DNA of 64,000 nt from Neckera pumila (taxonomy: Eukaryota > Streptophyta > Bryopsida > Hypnales > Neckeraceae). This document shows positions 25,002-38,942 of this stretch, piece by piece; positions within the stretch are counted from its first letter, which is position 1, and every line of letters begins with the position of its first letter. Under the pieces are notes generated by a model. That model worked only from the letters and a program-made list of their open reading frames with translations. It did not search any database and was not told where the DNA came from. The DNA lies in NCBI GenBank assembly GCA_963969595.1, contig OZ018417.1, positions 1,180,501-1,244,500 on the forward strand, in the 5' to 3' direction. The position numbers and the translations under genes are program-made.

Positions 25002-26771
25002 GCTCAATTTCATGGTTTTTGGATATATCTAGAGTCCAAGAGCCATGCTTGATCTAGGACTTTGTCTTCAATGGATGGGCCTTGGCTTGGCTGTTTGTAT
25101 CCATGAAGACTATCTATTAAGGAATATTTATTTTTTTACATCATGATCTATAAAATATTTATTGTGGAAGTAAAATGTTCCTCTAAATTTTTCATTACAT
25201 GCAGTTTAAGATGGTGCCTAAAGCTAGCTAGAGCACTTTACAAATTCGCCTTTTTTTCTTAGTACCAAATCTCCCAAGTGCCAGAATTTGTCTCCACTTT
25301 CACAAAAAATCGCCTTTCAACTCAAAATCATTTTTCTCAAGTGCCAGATTGTGTCCCCACTTGCAAACAAATTATGCCACATTAATCTCTTAGAATACAA
25401 ACCATCGCCATGACAATTCTCACACAAAACTATAGCCCTCGCCATGTGGACAACATCGAAAGGAAAAGTGTAGCCACTCTGGCTACAGTCCAAAAATGAA
25501 AAAAGAAGGGCTGGTGAGAATGTTATCAAATTTAAAATTTTTTAATTAATGACCCAAGAAGGAGACCACGGACAATAAGTGATCGATGAATAACAAGGAA
25601 TTCAACAGTGTAGGACTTAATTACAACTATTAATCCTTGGAATTTTTTTTAGAAAGTGGTAAACATCTACAGTAGCTTGACTTCCAATGAGTATTTTTGA
25701 ATTCTTTTTATTCCAATGACTCTCATGGTTGCACAATGCATGGTTTCTAGGGTCACCTTCTACGTCGTTCCAGGGTTAAAATAATAAAAATTATAAATTT
25801 TTTTTGGCTATGGCAATGGTACAGGACACACTAGTTTATGCATGAAATTAAGTTCTTTTATTTTGTTTGTTTGATTGGTTTGTTGAGATCTAAGAAACCG
25901 TGAGGCGTTTGATGGCATTCTTGATATTGTTGGAAAGCTCTTTACAAGGAAGGGTGCACAAACTTTGTTTTGTAGCATTTGAATCTACAAAGTGAAAGTT
26001 GTTGAATTTTAAAGTTTCTATGCATTAGAAAATTGAATTAAATTATCTTTTATTTTGGAAGAAACATAACTTTCACATTGCATGTCAAAACACCACAAAA
26101 CAAAGTCCTTGCCAACTCCTTTGTGCATAAAGCTTACTATTCATACCAAAAACGCAACTTTTCACATTGCAACAAAGTCTTTACACTAATTGGTGCATTA
26201 AAATATTATTTTTCGAATTTAAAAATTAAAATTTTCTTTTACTTTTATTTTGAATGCGGCTCAGTAGTTATTGTAGAGAAATCATTAGGCAAAAGTAGAG
26301 CCACCCATAACCAACCAAACAGTAAGGAATTCCAACATGATCTAGAGTAGTGAAGGCAAAACAAATATTTTTCAAAGGTACATCAATAGAAATGACAAGG
26401 ATTGTAAAAAAATTAGTAATTTAATTGCTTGAACTGAAACCACTATAAATTTTAGGAGGCAAAAAGTACTCCAAATCTATGGCCAATCTCTAGACTCTTC
26501 CAATTCCAATCATTCAATAACTTTTTTCCTAATCATTATTTTCTACTTTCTTTCTCACAACTTGGGACATGTGTTATATATTTATTAGTTCCAATCTTGA
26601 AAAGGAAAAAAAGCATGAAAATATGCCAAACTTGGTCAGAAATACGTGCACTTGTAGGTCGGGAATGAGTCACTAGTTGGGAATGGGTGGCTCTACCTTA
26701 ATCATCATACTACTAAAATCATAACTCCCTCTATAATATCACAAATGCTACCATTAATAATAGGGGCTCAT
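25002..26771. other. Intergenic, no gene seen
   Basis: AT-rich. A short imperfect direct repeat, CAAGTGCCAGA followed by TGTC(T/C)CCACTT, occurs at about 25274 and 25339. No recognisable coding exon. Confidence 0.5.
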
Positions 26772-28257
26772 GCTTGCTATGCTACGCATTTATTGTATCA
26801 CATATTAGTAAAATTTTGATTATGCATACATAAATATAATATTTTCACACAGTGTTATATTACAAAAATAGAGTAGTAGTTTGCAATCACCTCTGTAATA
26901 TCACTTTTACAGCTTTTATGATTTCAAAATTCTATTGCTACTGCCAAATGATTTGAGAAATTTATTCAATTGAAGCGATTTTGGATTTTACAACAATTAA
27001 CCCCTAAAGGCCCAAGTGTCCGTTCAACGGACAAGTGGGATTTCGGGCAGGTACCTACGGGCTGAAATTTTGTCCTGATTTTTTGAAACTTTTTTAGAAG
27101 ATAGAAAATCTGATAAGCTTCGTGGGAGTATAATTTTTTTTTCAATCGGTGCCCGGGAAAAAAAAGTTATGCCCAAATAAGCTCAAAACAGGGGAAAGCG
27201 GGCAGCAAAAAAAATTTTGCAAAAAATAATTTTTTTTTTTTTTGAATTTTTTTCTCATAGATTATATTTTTGTCTATCTGGAAAGATTTGATTCATTTCA
27301 TTTGGATTTGTTATGAGAAAGTTATGGACATTCTTGTTTTTTGGGCAGTTAGAGCATCTTTTTGAAAAAAATAACTTGTAGGACTCATTTTTTAATGCAA
27401 TTTTTCAAATTTTTCAAATTTTTTTTTTGACATGGTTTAGTTTACTTGCTAGAACAATCTCACCATTGAGATTAGTGCATTTTAATTCCATCTAAAATAT
27501 ATGAATATTTTAGATTTTCCTTCTATCTCGTACTTAATTCTACTTAACAATTTTTTTAATAATGAAAATTAAGCTTTTTTGAATTTTTTTTTTTTTTCCT
27601 AGACTCTCAACTCAATTCTCCACTATAAAGATTTAAAGCTCAAAACGCTGTAGTGCAAAAATTTTAAGTTAAAAATGTTTAATCTCAAAAAATCTGGTCC
27701 CGCAATGTGCTGAAAATCTTGTTTTTTCCACTTTAAACGCAGATATCTTGCAATCTACGGGGTCAAGAACTCTGAAATTTTTTCCACACATTCTCATACT
27801 AATTAGCTGTAAGATCCAACGGTTAGATGTGCAAAAAAAAACATTTTTAATTTTTTTTTCACTCTTTGCTAAAAAAATGGCAGTTTTGGTTTTTTTTTGG
27901 CAGAAAAAAAGCCTTGGGCCTTTAGGGGTGAAGTTGTTCATGAAGTTTTTGAAATTTACAAGTTTTTCTTTTCAATTCACCAAGTTTTTGGGTTGCCATT
28001 GTTTGTAACAATTGAGTCAACTTTTGAATGCATTACAATAAATGTGTATCTTTTACAGTATTCACCCTTGTATATATTTCGTTCATCATTCAATAAATTT
28101 CTATTGTACATTTCAATATATGCTTACTTATAAACAATCTTATACAAAGATTTTAGTGATTTTTATTTGAAGATTTATTGAAATTTATGTTCTGCATTTT
28201 ATCTATTACATAAAAATTCTAATAAAATTCTAATGATGAATGCGTAGCATAGCAAGC
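26772..28257. repeat. Inverted-repeat element enclosing a TTAA element
   Basis: The 19-mer GCTTGCTATGCTACGCATT at the left is exactly reverse-complemented at 28239-28257. The 1.49 kb between them includes the complete TTAA element at 27001-27928, so the inner element probably inserted into an older one of roughly 550 bp. No target duplication was identified. Confidence 0.65.
27001..27928 (+). mobile_element. TTAA-flanked MITE, copy 2 (best-preserved ends)
   Basis: A 928-bp element. The left end CCCCTAAAGGCCCAAG is a perfect 16-bp inverted match to the right end. The left flank is TTAA and the right flank TGAA. At 27017-27033 a perfect palindrome with 8-bp arms (TGTCCGTT, C, AACGGACA) follows the terminal repeat. 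The rest is non-coding, with long A/T runs and the block ATGGCAGTTTTGG near the right end, which is shared with other copies. Confidence 0.85.
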
Positions 28258-29433
28258 GCCAAACGCTAGTTGTTATTATAAAGAAACACAGAAAAGCAGC
28301 AGCCCCCGAACTTCCTTAAAGAAAAGGAGATTAGCCAGCCTGTCATTCTAAAAGACGAGCAAGTCCGCAAGGCACAAGCCTCTTTTGGCTCCACACTGCC
28401 CGCCACCTAATTTAGCCCCCCAAATTCCGCTCAATACCCGCACCACCCATGTACCCTGAATTATACTACCCCAATACCCGGATACACCATCCTGTCGGCC
28501 CCTCTCATGCTTAGTCTGCTTGGACCTCACTCATGTGCACGATTTGGGCCCCAGTGTGTCACTCACAAGCCTGGCCTTTTCCACAATTTTCCAGAATTTT
28601 TCAGGATTTTTCAGGACTTTTCAGGATTTCCACAATTTTCTTGTTTTGTATGGAATGTGATCAACGCATGGAGCTTCTGTAATGTGCTTGGCATCGTGCT
28701 TGGATCCGTCATTGCAGTGTTGGATCGCTTGCTTTCCAGTGTCAGAACGTGTGCGTGCCAGAGTTTTCGTAATAGAGTTGATCTCCTTCGAAAAGTTTCG
28801 CCCATGCTCATCAGGTGGGTGGCGTGTCCTTGTTTGTGCACTCGCACCGCTTTCTTGGCTCTTCCTTGATCTGAATCTTCGTTTTGTGAAATCGATCGAG
28901 CGTGGTTTCGCATATCATTGTAGAGGTTTTGAAGTTGCGACTGCGAAGCGCTACCTGTGAGTGTTTCTGTGCATTTGAGTTGGGTTTGGTGGTTTGAGTT
29001 TTGCAGTGATTTGTAAGGCCTACCCACGAAGTTGGACGGATTTACGTTACCAATGTTTGAAGCTTGAGTAGTATTTAGTTCCTTGCGATGGCTATGTCAG
29101 TTGCAATCACGTTCTATTTGCTAAACATCTTGCTCGATTTTTTTTGAACGTTCTTTTTCAATATTTCTCATCTCTCGACACTTCGTTTTCTTCTCTATGG
29201 GAAGATTTTGTGACTTCGGAGACCATTAACTTAATAAGTGCTATCCTATGGCAATACACATCTTGTCGGACGGAGTTTCCGAGGCAGTTCGAGTTCTCGC
29301 CATTTCAAGATCTGTTTCGTGATTTTGTGAGCTTTTCAAATGTGTTTGGAAAGAGAAAATGGATAGTCTCTTACTGTTGGTGTGTGTGTGTGTGTCCTGG
29401 GTTACGCAATAGTGCACCGAAGGGCTCCTCTTC
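28258..29433. other. Upstream region of the ETHE1 gene
   Basis: Less AT-rich from about 28300. A short direct repeat built on TTTTTCAGGA lies at 28590-28630. Open frames on both strands here overlap one another and match nothing I know. It probably holds the promoter and 5' leader of the dioxygenase gene, but no TATA box or leader intron could be fixed. Confidence 0.45.
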
Positions 29434-32400
29434 ATGCAAGCGCTTGGCGTAGCTCGCCTCGTGAATCCCGTGTCTTTGAAACTACAATCTTCATTTCCGT
29501 CTCGAGCAGCTGGGATTCGAAATTGCAGAAGCATGACAGGTGACAAGACAGTGAAGCCGTCGCTGCTGTTTCGCCAGCTATTTGAGAAGGAATCGTCAAC
29601 GTACACTTATTTGTTGGCAGATATGGCGCACCCAGATCGACCTGCCGTGGTAAATTTTACGTAATCCATAAACTATTTCACTTGTAAGCATTTAAGTGAA
29701 TGTGAGGTCTCTCAATAGAGTCGACTGTAGCGATCACATTGGTCACGTGAGAAGCAAACTGTTCTGAGATCAAATTGTTTTCTCACTCAATGTATTGGAT
29801 GATTTCTTATCAAATTGGGAGGTTGTAGACCACTATTGAAAGGATAGTAGACAACTTCATTTTTTATTCATAGATGAGTGGTCGTAGAGATCTTTAGCCA
29901 ATGCTTAAAAGCAACTGAAATCTAATCAAGAGATGTTTACTGAAAGCCAAGAAAGAGATGAGTTGCTGTTGCTAAGAGGGGGTCAGTCAATAGGAGACGT
30001 CCTAGCGTTTTTATAATTTTCTACCTTTGTCTCTTCTGCAACTTATTTGGGTGCGTTGTTTTTGTGTAGATGGTGGACCCTGTGGACAAGACTGTCGAGA
30101 GGGACGTGGCGCTTGTGGAGCAATTGGGGTTGAAGTTGTTGTATGTTATGAATACCCATGTGCACGCCGATCACGTCACTGGCACGGGCCTTCTCAAAGT
30201 ACGCCACCGTAATGAACCAACTGGTCAGATCCTTGCATGTGTGCATTCAATTCCATGTGATTGTTTTTATGTAGAACAGTATGAGTTCATTGGTTGAGGG
30301 TTTAGAAACTGATGTGAACTGTCCTCTAGAGGACAAAAGAGACCAAATCGAGCCTCTTGTTTTTGGAGAAAGTTATATGGGGAATTCCTTTCTCCCAATT
30401 GCATTTGACCAACATGTGCAATGTTCTTTGCTAATTCTGGTGATATAAAATTTGGCCCGTTTGATTTGTGTTTTTTTACAATATAATCAATTCAATTGGC
30501 TATTTCCAAGCCATGAATGCCTCGTTCTTACGGGTCTAAAGTCTCAGCCAATGTAACTAGGGTGGGTATCATTTGCAGGGTGATTTTGTCATCGATTCCA
30601 TTGTTGCTGCTTTGCATTTACTGTTCTTACATGAACGCTGTTCACCTACACTTCCTGCAATGAGACGTAATTTACAGAGACTACGATGTTGTTCAAATGT
30701 AACAACCAGAGTTTGACTTCGTTGCAATCAACGCAGACGAAGATACCAGGCGTAAAATCAGCCATCTCCAGAGCGAGTGACGCAAAGGCTGATTTGCAAC
30801 TGGATGCCGGTGAGAAAATCTACTTCGGCGACTTGTATCTCGAGGTAAGCTTTTGTACACAGTATGCTGGGTTATGTGAAATTGAGCAGCGTGTGCACAC
30901 TTGGACCCAGGAATTTCTGCCTTAACAAGCGTGATCATTAGGTCTAAATATGTGTTTTAGGAGAGAAAGGATATTATGGTAGCCTTTTGAAAGCTGAGGA
31001 CAATTAGACCCTAATAGGGGAATTAGGGTTCATTATCTTGTTGGAAATTAGGTAACCTATGATGTGCCTGCAATTGGAGGTAACTAATTTAAATTTAGGC
31101 TTTCGAGTCATTCAACTGCTTCTACTTGGTTAATGCGGCCAGATTTAGCACTTCAAACCAGCGGTATAGTCACAGTTGGTGTACTTGTCCAAAATCAGGG
31201 ATAAAAGTGAACTCGTGGAAATGAATGCATATTCATGGCAAGTCGGTTAGCAGGAGTTTACACCAATTTGCTAACTGACACAAATTGGGCAGTGCATGTA
31301 TTTGGTAACGGATTCCAGTTAGCTACTTGACCCTACTTGGTTTAGGGTCTACTTTGCATATACTAGACAGCAGCATGGGATTCGAAAATGGGATAGTATC
31401 GTCTGAACTGTGTGCCGCCCTAACCCAGTTGGTGGAGTACAAGGCACTTTCCTTTGAGTTCCAGGATTTGAGACCTTGGGGTGACCAGGTCTTGTTTTGT
31501 CCCTTTTTTCCTGCTCGAAGGCTCTGACTCGAAGTTTTTCATGTCATATGACGCAGGTTAGGCCAACCCCTGGACACACCAAGGGTTGCGTAACATATAT
31601 AACCGGAGAAGGTACTGGCCAACCGAGTCCAAGAATGGCTTTCACAGGAGATGCTCTGCTTATTCGAGGTTGTGGTCGCACGGACTTTCAGGTGAGGAGT
31701 TGCTTTCATTTCATCTTTGAGCACTTTCAACAATGAACTAGAATAAGATCATATGGTTTAGATGGTACTACTGTTTCCGTCGTGGTTCGCCTTCCAGGTT
31801 CATGAGACGCTTCTTAGGCACTTGAAATTCTAGCATGGCTGAAATGCTTAGAAACAATAGCTTCTTCTGTAGTACCTTATGTGTCATGTACTATGTTCTA
31901 GGGAGGAGACGCAAGCCAGCTTTACAAATCAGTGCACTCACAGGTACGGTTTTTAATTCTGAGACTGTTTCTCTTTAGGATTCGTTTCATTCCAATTCAG
32001 AATAACTTCATGTCAGTTAAAAGCAAAGTGGTGAATGTGGAGCAAATGGATGCTTAATATCATGTGTCGTGGCAGATTTTTTCATTACCAATGGATACAC
32101 TTCTTTATCCTGCACATGACTACAAAGGACACACAGTAAGTTTTTTTACACTCAGGTTGGAAATGATAGTCTGTTGTAGCAGGCAACGTGTTGGCCAATC
32201 GGGCGCCCGGATGATACCACACAAATGAACTTGCTAAAAGGTCATTATTGAACATCGTGGGATGACTAGAGTCTCCATGAAAGATTTACGAAGGATCACG
32301 GGGATTACACCTTTGGCAGGGTGAAGAACTGTATGTCTGAAGAACAATTCAATGTAGACTATATAGGAATTGCTCATAAGTTGCTTGCAGGGTACTTTGT

Positions 32401-32875
32401 CCTTCTCTAATACCTACCTTGCTCCAATAGGTGACCACTGTAGAAGAGGAGAAACTGCACAATCCTCGGCTCGCTAAAGATGAGGTGAGTGCCCAGAAGC
32501 AGTATGTTTATTCGGGTTCTTGCTTTCGTGCTTCTGATAGTCATGGATTTTGGTTATTTAATTTTCTGAATTTTGTGTTCTATTTGATTGCAGAAAGAAT
32601 TCAAGCGCATTATGCAGAGTAAGTCTCTTGACGCGATCCTCATTTGTGAAGAGCAATGTTCACCGGTGTTGTCAACTCTTGGCAGTAATCGGAATGACTT
32701 CTAGTTTTGCTGTTTGTCTTTGTTATCAATTGTACGAATATCCCGGAATTTACTTTGTGCGATGCTTTTTTGACACACAGATTTAGGCTTGCCATACCCG
32801 AAGATGATAGATGTTGCAGTGCCTGCCAACATGGTGTGCGGCGTCCAAGGTCCTGTGGCAATGTCAGCAGTTTAG
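29434..32875 (+). CDS. ETHE1: Persulfide dioxygenase ETHE1 (glyoxalase II-like 3)
   Basis: Mitochondrial non-haem iron enzyme that oxidises glutathione persulfide to sulfite in cysteine and sulfide catabolism. Nine exons: 29434-29649, 30070-30198, 30737-30844, 31557-31691, 31902-31943, 32076-32135, 32431-32484, 32594-32618, 32781-32875. All have GT-AG borders and stay in phase, giving 287 residues; the Arabidopsis protein is close to 290. The first 45 residues are Arg/Ser-rich with few acidic residues, fitting a mitochondrial presequence. Conserved blocks: [28 protein letters not shown]-like VDPVDKTV, the metal motif [63 protein letters not shown], and [19 protein letters not shown] at the C-terminus. 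Start chosen at ATG 29434, which gives the presequence. No lesion seen. Confidence 0.95.
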
Positions 32876-34504
32876 GATGCAAACTTTGGTACTCCAGCAG
32901 TTCCTACGGTATGTGAATACTGTATAGCCTTCAGAAGTCGCGTTCAGAAATGTGTGTTCTGCAATCCGGGTGTGTTTCTTCAATTACAGGAGATAGGAAT
33001 CGAGTATCTTGGTAAAGACGATTCCTAAGAGCGTGCCCAGTTTGCTCTTCGACACATTATTATTTAAATTATTATTATTTCTTGAATAATTATTTAAAAA
33101 TGGAAAGGCTGGTTCAGCAATTAATTATTTATTAGTAAGTTATTTGGAGATTATTAAATAGTTTTTCTGAACTTTCACAACCTCTCAAATAATCTGGGAA
33201 GTTGAATGATTTTCTTCATTGTATAGGAAAGTGATAGTCATGGCTTTCAATGGACTCATTACTTTTTAGTGTCCTTGCTTTGAATCTTTTCCAAAATTTG
33301 GACTTCTTTTACATTTAATTTTCCTTAAGCTTGTAGGCATGTTCTAATGGCAAACTGTTATGAATTTGATAATGAAATCATCATAGAAAATAATGTTTCG
33401 ATGTTGTAGAGATAGTCCTATTTGTAAAGACAATTAAACAAGAATTGAATCGAAGAGAGTCTCCGCCCCAAATATTGGCATCTTTGATTATTTTCCAAGT
33501 TGAAATGATACAGGATGCCTTTGAGTACATATTCCAATTGTTATATCCCAGTGTTTTTTACACAAAAAAAAGGCACTTGGCTCTGAGGTGGCCATAATTT
33601 TTGCATACTATTGAAATTTTCAATTCAATTTTTTTTGTTGCATATTATGAAACTTTTAACCCAAAATTGAGTATACTATTTGTATTGTCAATAAAAATGA
33701 GTAGAATCAAAAATATTTTGTTCTACAAAACTGTATAATTTTAACCTAAAGATTAATTTTGATGAAGAATTTAATAACAATTTATAGAACCACAAATTTT
33801 GAATGTGTAAGAGTTCTTGTTGATGTGACTACTAGTAGAGAGGAGGTCATAGAGCACCAAGCTACAATTTGAGGGCATGTTTTTGAAGGCCTATATGGAT
33901 GTATATGGGCATGGTTACAAGATTTCCAAGACTTCTCTTGGCTAAATTATGATCAATCAAGGGTCTAAAAAGAACACTATGACTTGAGTTATGGAGTCTA
34001 TTTTGAAGAAGGGAAATATACATTGGATAAAGAGAATATGGTTATATGTTATAATCTTAAATAACTAACTTCCTTTGATGCTATGATGTCATTCTTCTGT
34101 ACCTTTGATTTTATATAATTGGTTGAGGTACAACCATTGAAGATATGTCTTTCAATCCAAAGTTTGTACATTGCTATAGGAATATCTTCTTCAGTATTGC
34201 CATAGTTCAGTAAGCTTATAACACCAAGTCTAGAATTCAAGGCAATTATGTTACTGTTTCATTGAGTAGTCAAAAGAGCATTATAGCCCTTCTCTTTCTA
34301 AACCTCAAATCAACCAATAATACATATATAAACATTTGTAATTGGGTCTTGTACTTGACATTGTGTCCTATAATGCTCTATAGCCTCTTAGCTCTCATGT
34401 GTTATATAGTCCAGAGTAAGGATTAACTTCAAGTAATCTAGTGTCAGAGGAAGTGAAGTTATGAAATGCATTGCATACCTGCTAGCTACCTCTAAAGTGA
34501 CTAG
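32876..34504. other. Downstream and intergenic DNA, no gene seen
   Basis: Begins with the 3' trailer of the dioxygenase gene; ATTATTT-rich DNA follows at 33058-33160. No further exon recognised. Confidence 0.5.
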
Positions 34505-34614
34505 TAGAAAATATGCTTGAGTAGAATAAGGTTTTAGACAATCTAACTTGTTATATTATAATGAGTTAGATTAGACAAGAGTTGTAAGCTTAGTCTATTC
34601 AAGCATGTTTTCTA
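34505..34614. repeat. 110-bp fold-back repeat
   Basis: The left arm from TAGAAAATATGCTTGAGTAG pairs with the right arm ending CTATTCAAGCATGTTTTCTA, and pairing continues inward through CAATCTAACT/GAGTTAGATTAG to a short loop. Almost the whole unit is hairpin. Confidence 0.8.
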
Positions 34615-34998
34615 TAAATGAAAAAGATTATACCTAAAACCAACAAAGTATCCAAAGCAATATTGATTGTTGTATAATTAATGTCCTTAATGTAGGATTC
34701 TAATTCATAGGGTAGGTTTTCTTAATGTCTTGATTTTGTATATATTTTACTTATAAACTAGGCAACATTGGCAGAACAATGCTAGCGCTTTGATTATAAG
34801 CAACTCAAATTTTAGATGCTTACCACTTTTTTTATGCTTATCCAAGGTGGTTGCTTTATGTCATTCATCAATCATGATAGAAGAGATTGAAGTTGAAATT
34901 GTAATATTCTTGGCTGCATTTGGTTGATTCCATGAAAATATGGTGAACAAGGTAATACACATGTAGGTAGACCATCTCGAACTTGAGGGAGGACAATT

Positions 34999-35233
34999 TT
35001 TCAACAAATATTGTACTGAAGTCGTGAATTCATGTCTACGTACCATAATCGTATATATTATGTATAATTTTATGCACTGAATCAGTGGCGATAAAATCTT
35101 TATTAAAAGTGTACAATTTATGTACTTTAATTATACAAATGTGGTATCCAAAATGCACCTAAATTGTATTGGTAATATATACGATTATGGTACGTAGGTA
35201 TGAATTCACAACTTCAATGTTGTATTTGTACAA
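34999..35233. repeat. 235-bp fold-back element
   Basis: Arms of about 55 bp. The core CTACGTACCATAATCGTATA near 35036 is exactly reverse-complemented near 35180-35200, and flanking pairing extends through GTGAATTCAT. It resembles a MITE, but no target duplication could be defined. Confidence 0.8.
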
Positions 35234-35569
35234 ACTTATGAACCTTATAAATTAGAGATGACCTTAGACAAAAGGTAGGACCTTTTGGACCCTTTTTCTT
35301 ACTATAGAAGAAGTTTTGGACCAAAATGAGCATTAACTTGGTGTCTATATGTATATTGTGCATCAAATTCAACCGACTTATCTTTGGTATTCTAAAGCAT
35401 CTTTTCTAATAGTGCAAGTTTTAACCAAAGTTTGTGATAACTCATGACATCTTTCACTTTAGATTGTTGACATTAAATGCACAAGTTTTGAAATTATTAA
35501 CCACAACAAGAGACTTCTATGTTTGTTGACTTCCGTATCTATTTGCTTCCATCTTCAAAATGCGCTTAA

Positions 35570-35955
35570 CCCTCAAATGCCCAAGGCACCATATTTTAGT
35601 GTGGACAAAACTTTGAAGTTATATAAAATCTTACTTAAATAGTATTTCACCTTTTTTAGATTAGCCTCATAATTTTTTCATGACCTCAATTTTAGATTTG
35701 ACATATAAAAGTGGATTGATAAACTTAAATTAGATTTCATTATTTGAACATCCTCATGATGAAATATTATAATCTTTCAATTTATAAGTGATATTTTTGT
35801 CTTTTCTTTTTCTATGAGATTTATAGTACATCTAATTTGAATTTGTACTGTATCAATTCAAAAAATTAGCAACTCTTATCAAAATTTTGTCTTTTTGTTT
35901 AATTTAGAGCAAACTCTCATAAGCTCAAAAAAGCCTTAGGCATTTGCAATAGGAG
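35570..35955 (-). mobile_element. TTAA-flanked short MITE, copy 9 (short subfamily)
   Basis: A 386-bp element with TTAA on both sides (35566-35569 and 35956-35959). The left end CCCTCAAATGCCCAAGGCACC matches, inverted, the right end of the element at 61668. The right end matches that element's left end through TTTGCTCTAAAT and ACAGTACAAATTC-like blocks. It is shorter than its relative because of internal loss. Confidence 0.7.
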
Positions 35956-35959
35956 TTAA

Positions 35960-37920
35960 TGATATAAAACTTGTAACCTAATTAATTCCAAAATTGAGAA
36001 TACACAAAGCTTTTAAAGTCAATTGCTAAGGATTTGAAAATTCCTAGAACAACATGGAAAACATAAGAAACATAAACAACAAAGGATGCTCTTTTAGTAG
36101 GTGCTCTTATTCTAGACTTTGCACCTACATTCACTAATCAACTTAAAAGACTATGGATCCCACTTTGATTTTTTGAAAAGTTGGACGCTTTCACTTAAAT
36201 TCTTATTTTATAATTATTTCACAAAAATTTAAAGACAACTCCTAATCATCATGCTCTATGTATAAAGCTTTTATTTCATGTCATTTTAATAAGTATTGCA
36301 AAAGTTGTTAGTTTTTTTATTTCAATTTTAAAGTTATATCAAAGCAAGCACCAAAAAAAATTCAAAAAAAAATATTTATTTGATTTGATTGAATAGATTG
36401 ATACCTTGAGTGAAAACTTTGAAACATTATTTTTGACCAATGAAATTAAAGTTGTAAGGAGTTTTATTTTTTTGGCAATGAAGGCAAAAATAACATGTAA
36501 ATTTTTTTTGAGCTCAATCTAAAAAAATTCAAACGAAAACAAAAGCATAGGATATTTATTGCATACAAAAATATTCTCACCATTAGGATTATTAATCCTC
36601 ATCTTCATGTCAAAATTATTAATGAGTTAGGGTTTTCTTTCATTTGTTCCACCTTCCGCTTTAAAAAAAATTTAGAGTGAATATGAAAAATAAAATCGGT
36701 CGAAAAAAAATTTCATGTATTTTGAGCTCATTTTCCAATACTTTGGCTTCAATGCACAAATAATAGGACAATTGAAAGGTAGAATTTGAGGAGAGTATAT
36801 TCGTCTTGTCTTTTGAGTGGGTAGTGTCTTTTGAGTGGATAGTGAGGGATTACTAACTACACACTCAATAATAAGTGAGTAAATTAAGATAATGTTTTTT
36901 CTTTTCACCCATATGTATATTTTTTCTAAACATGTTAGATCACAATTGATATGGGATTAACGACAACCATGTCTTGCATGATCCATATGTAATATCATAT
37001 TGATATTCTATAATTACATCATAACAATATTTTGTATATCATATCTATATGCATTCTATACATTGTTACCGTATCAATTTTTTTGGGTTTTTTTGGAGGG
37101 GGGGAAATTAGGTTTTATAAATATATATTTTAATTATTTGGGAGGTGGTGGTTTATTACGTTAGAATAAAACGGCGTTGGAACCTAGGAAAACACGTGGG
37201 ATTGGTTTTGTTGAGTTCCTAGTTTCTAAGACAAATTTTTGCGTTCCAACGCGTTTCTGCGTTGGAATTGCAAAAGTGAATGAGTAAACTAAAAAATAAA
37301 CTAATTATCAAGATTTAACTAATTATGAGAATCAAGTAAGGGCAAGTAAGGGCCTCTTGCCATGCTCCATCAGTAGGCAAAAAAACAATAAAAGACAAGA
37401 AGAATTCTACCAATTGTCTTGCTAGAGTGTGTGAGTGAAAAAAAAAGATTTCATGTTTCACTAAAATAGGTGAATCACCTCATTAGTCAAGATTGATCAA
37501 TCTTGAGGAAATCAATGTGTGGAATTCTCAATGGATCCCTCCCTATCCACCATGGCCACATGTCACTGTCGGGGTCACTGCAGTTGTTTACTTGAACCTT
37601 GTAGTTTTTCCTGCAAATTTTACCCACTAATGGAGTATGACAAGAGGCTCTAATAGATAAAGTTGAGAATAAATCATCTCATGATGAGTGAGACTTTGTC
37701 ATGTTATTATTGAACTAAAGCTAAGGAGTTTTATTAAAGCAACAAATACCATTGAATTAGCAATAATTCCTTGGGAAAGGAAGAAACCGTTTTGTTTTTT
37801 TTAATCATTCTAGTGAAGTAAACAACTCTTTCTTCAATACTCATGTGATAATTGGGTGAAATTTGGTGATATCAATAAAATTTGGCTATTGGTCTTAAAA
37901 TACAACAATAGTCTTGTTGT
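35960..37920. other. Intergenic with decayed repeat DNA
   Basis: 36270-36600 resembles the middle of the TTAA elements (a TAGATTGATACC block and CTCACCATTAGGATTATT), suggesting an older relic without recognisable ends. No gene seen in the remainder. Confidence 0.45.
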
Positions 37921-37924
37921 TTAA

Positions 37925-38942
<1,018 letters not shown>

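Noticed and set aside
27669..28133. Several open frames of 78-90 codons on both strands in and around the TTAA element
   Set aside because: They consist of A/T-run residues (Phe, Lys, Ile) and are not conserved between element copies; chance frames in non-coding repeats.
28507..29027. Overlapping 92-138 codon frames upstream of ETHE1
   Set aside because: They overlap on opposite strands, no recognisable protein, and the longest starts on no convincing context; more likely promoter or leader DNA of the dioxygenase gene.
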